In this document: positions 5,535 through 6,072 of the stretch, piece by piece
Layout of the letters: the number at the start of each line of letters is the position of its first letter
Numbering within the stretch: position 1 is the first letter of the stretch
From: Flavobacteriales bacterium UBA5871
Lineage (GTDB): Bacteria; Bacteroidota; Bacteroidia; Flavobacteriales_D; Crocinitomicaceae
DNA length: 6,072 bases
Assembly: GCA_002432085.1 (NCBI GenBank)
Contig: DJFN01000109.1
Coordinates: 4,478-10,549, forward strand
Reading direction: 5' to 3'
Notes under the pieces: generated by a model
Seen by the model: only the letters and a program-made list of their open reading frames with translations
The model's database searches: none
What the model was told of the DNA's origin: nothing
Program-made: the position numbers and the translations under genes

Positions 5535-6004
5535 AACAAGCTTCCATCGATGGTTTTCGTTTCTTTGACCTCGAACGATTTCGTAATGCCGTAAACGCTT
5601 CCACGGACTTTTCCTTCCAGCTTTACGTCGACTTTTTCACGGGAAACGTATTTCACCAAACGGAACATGGCTCCGTCAGCTAATTCAACCGTTACCGGAA
5701 CTGTATAGGAGTTATTCGATTTGCGCTTTACCTTGATCTTTTTGTCGAGGTGAATTTCACCCAGCACCTCATCGTCTATCGAAATATCGAGCTTCGACGG
5801 CTTGACCTTAAATCCGAACGCATTCGGATTCTCGCAGTCGACCGTAAACTCCAGCTCGAGCTTGCGGCCATCCATTTTAATAAAACGCACATCGCGCACG
5901 TTGCTGAAATCCGGATCTTCGATCTCGCAGCCGGAGAAAAGGAATAAGCTCGCCATCAGCCATACGGCCATGGAAAGCGCTTGTTTGAATCTGTGGAAAA
6001 CCAT
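5519..6004 (-). CDS. LEA type 2 (LEA-14/WHy-like) lipoprotein
   Basis: A 161-residue lipoprotein. A basic start (MVFHRFKQ) and hydrophobic stretch lead to the lipobox LFSGC, with Cys26 as the lipidated residue after signal peptidase II cleavage. The rest is a single beta-rich domain of LEA-14/water-stress-hypersensitive type. It shows VRDVRFIKMDGRKLELEFTVDCENPNAFGFKV (given in parts: VRDVRFIKMDG 36-46, LELEFTVDCENPNAFGFKV 49-67), with the typical NPN-x-FG-x-KV turn. Then come KLDISIDDEVLGEI, a TVPVTVEL strand and a KVRGSVYGITKSFEV end. Such proteins occur widely as small lipoproteins in Bacteroidota; a molecular role is not established. The residues after the Cys are acidic (EIEDPD), which could act as a surface-export signal. 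Met12 is a less likely start because it would lose the basic N-region. Its start follows the upstream stop by one base (TAG-T-ATG), so the two are probably co-transcribed and translationally coupled. Confidence 0.83.
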   Translation of the reverse strand: MVFHRFKQALSMAVWLMASLFLFSGCEIEDPDFSNVRDVRFIKMDGRKLELEFTVDCENPNAFGFKVKPSKLDISIDDEVLGEIHLDKKIKVKRKSNNSYTVPVTVELADGAMFRLVKYVSREKVDVKLEGKVRGSVYGITKSFEVKETKTIDGSLFKLEM

Positions 6005-6005
6005 A

Positions 6006-6072
6006 CTACTTACCTTGCATCAATTCATGGAAATAATGGTAGAAGTAGGGAATGGTTTCAATTCCTTTGTAA
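6006..6072 (-). CDS. C-terminal end of an unidentified minus-strand gene
   Basis: Read on the minus strand from 6071, 21 codons stay open and then hit TAG at 6008-6006, ending IPYFYHYFHELMQGK. The aromatic and charged make-up looks like real protein, and the other minus-strand frame I read from the window edge stops after a few codons. The stop lies one base before the lipoprotein ATG, a spacing typical of operons. Too little is present to name a family. Confidence 0.55.
   Translation of the reverse strand, partial: YKGIETIPYFYHYFHELMQGK

Overview
The window looks like chromosomal DNA of a Bacteroidota member, probably flavobacteria-like; genus cannot be read from it. Three things point there. 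There is a PorP/SprF-type outer-membrane protein of the type IX secretion system (T9SS). A secreted CotH protein ends in a T9SS type A sorting domain. Starts lack Shine-Dalgarno sequences, and a few TAnnTTTG-like -7 boxes are visible. Most genes have about 50-60% G+C in the rows I counted, with one clearly AT-richer segment near 2.0-2.95 kb.

Layout. 1-393 (+): 3' end of a PorP/SprF-like gene. 394-687: non-coding, with one possible -7 box. 688-2010 (+): a membrane-attached phospholipid/glycerol acyltransferase ending in three consecutive in-frame stop codons. 2037-2621 (+): a zeta-toxin-like P-loop kinase/ATPase. 2602-2763 (+): a 53-residue small protein overlapping the 3' end of the kinase gene. 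2764-2950: AT-rich intergenic DNA. 2951-5014 (+): a 687-residue exported protein with signal peptide, P-domain, CotH kinase domain and T9SS sorting domain. 5068-5481 (+): a small exported protein of 17-residue repeats resembling the 'five-fold beta-flower' family. 5483-5534: a heptad-repeat/inverted-repeat element between convergent genes. 5519-6004 (-): a lipoprotein with an LEA-14/WHy-like domain. 6006-6072 (-): the last codons of another minus-strand gene whose stop lies one base before the lipoprotein start.

How they fit together. The PorP/SprF fragment and the CotH protein belong to the same general machinery (T9SS apparatus and cargo), though they are not adjacent. The acyltransferase is ordinary lipid metabolism. 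The kinase plus small-protein pair is compositionally foreign to its flanks and is the best candidate for a little-described two-gene system, possibly toxin-antitoxin-like. The pair layout is seen directly; the function is inference. The beta-flower repeat protein is the second item worth attention: its repeats are conserved in protein but differ at synonymous codon positions.
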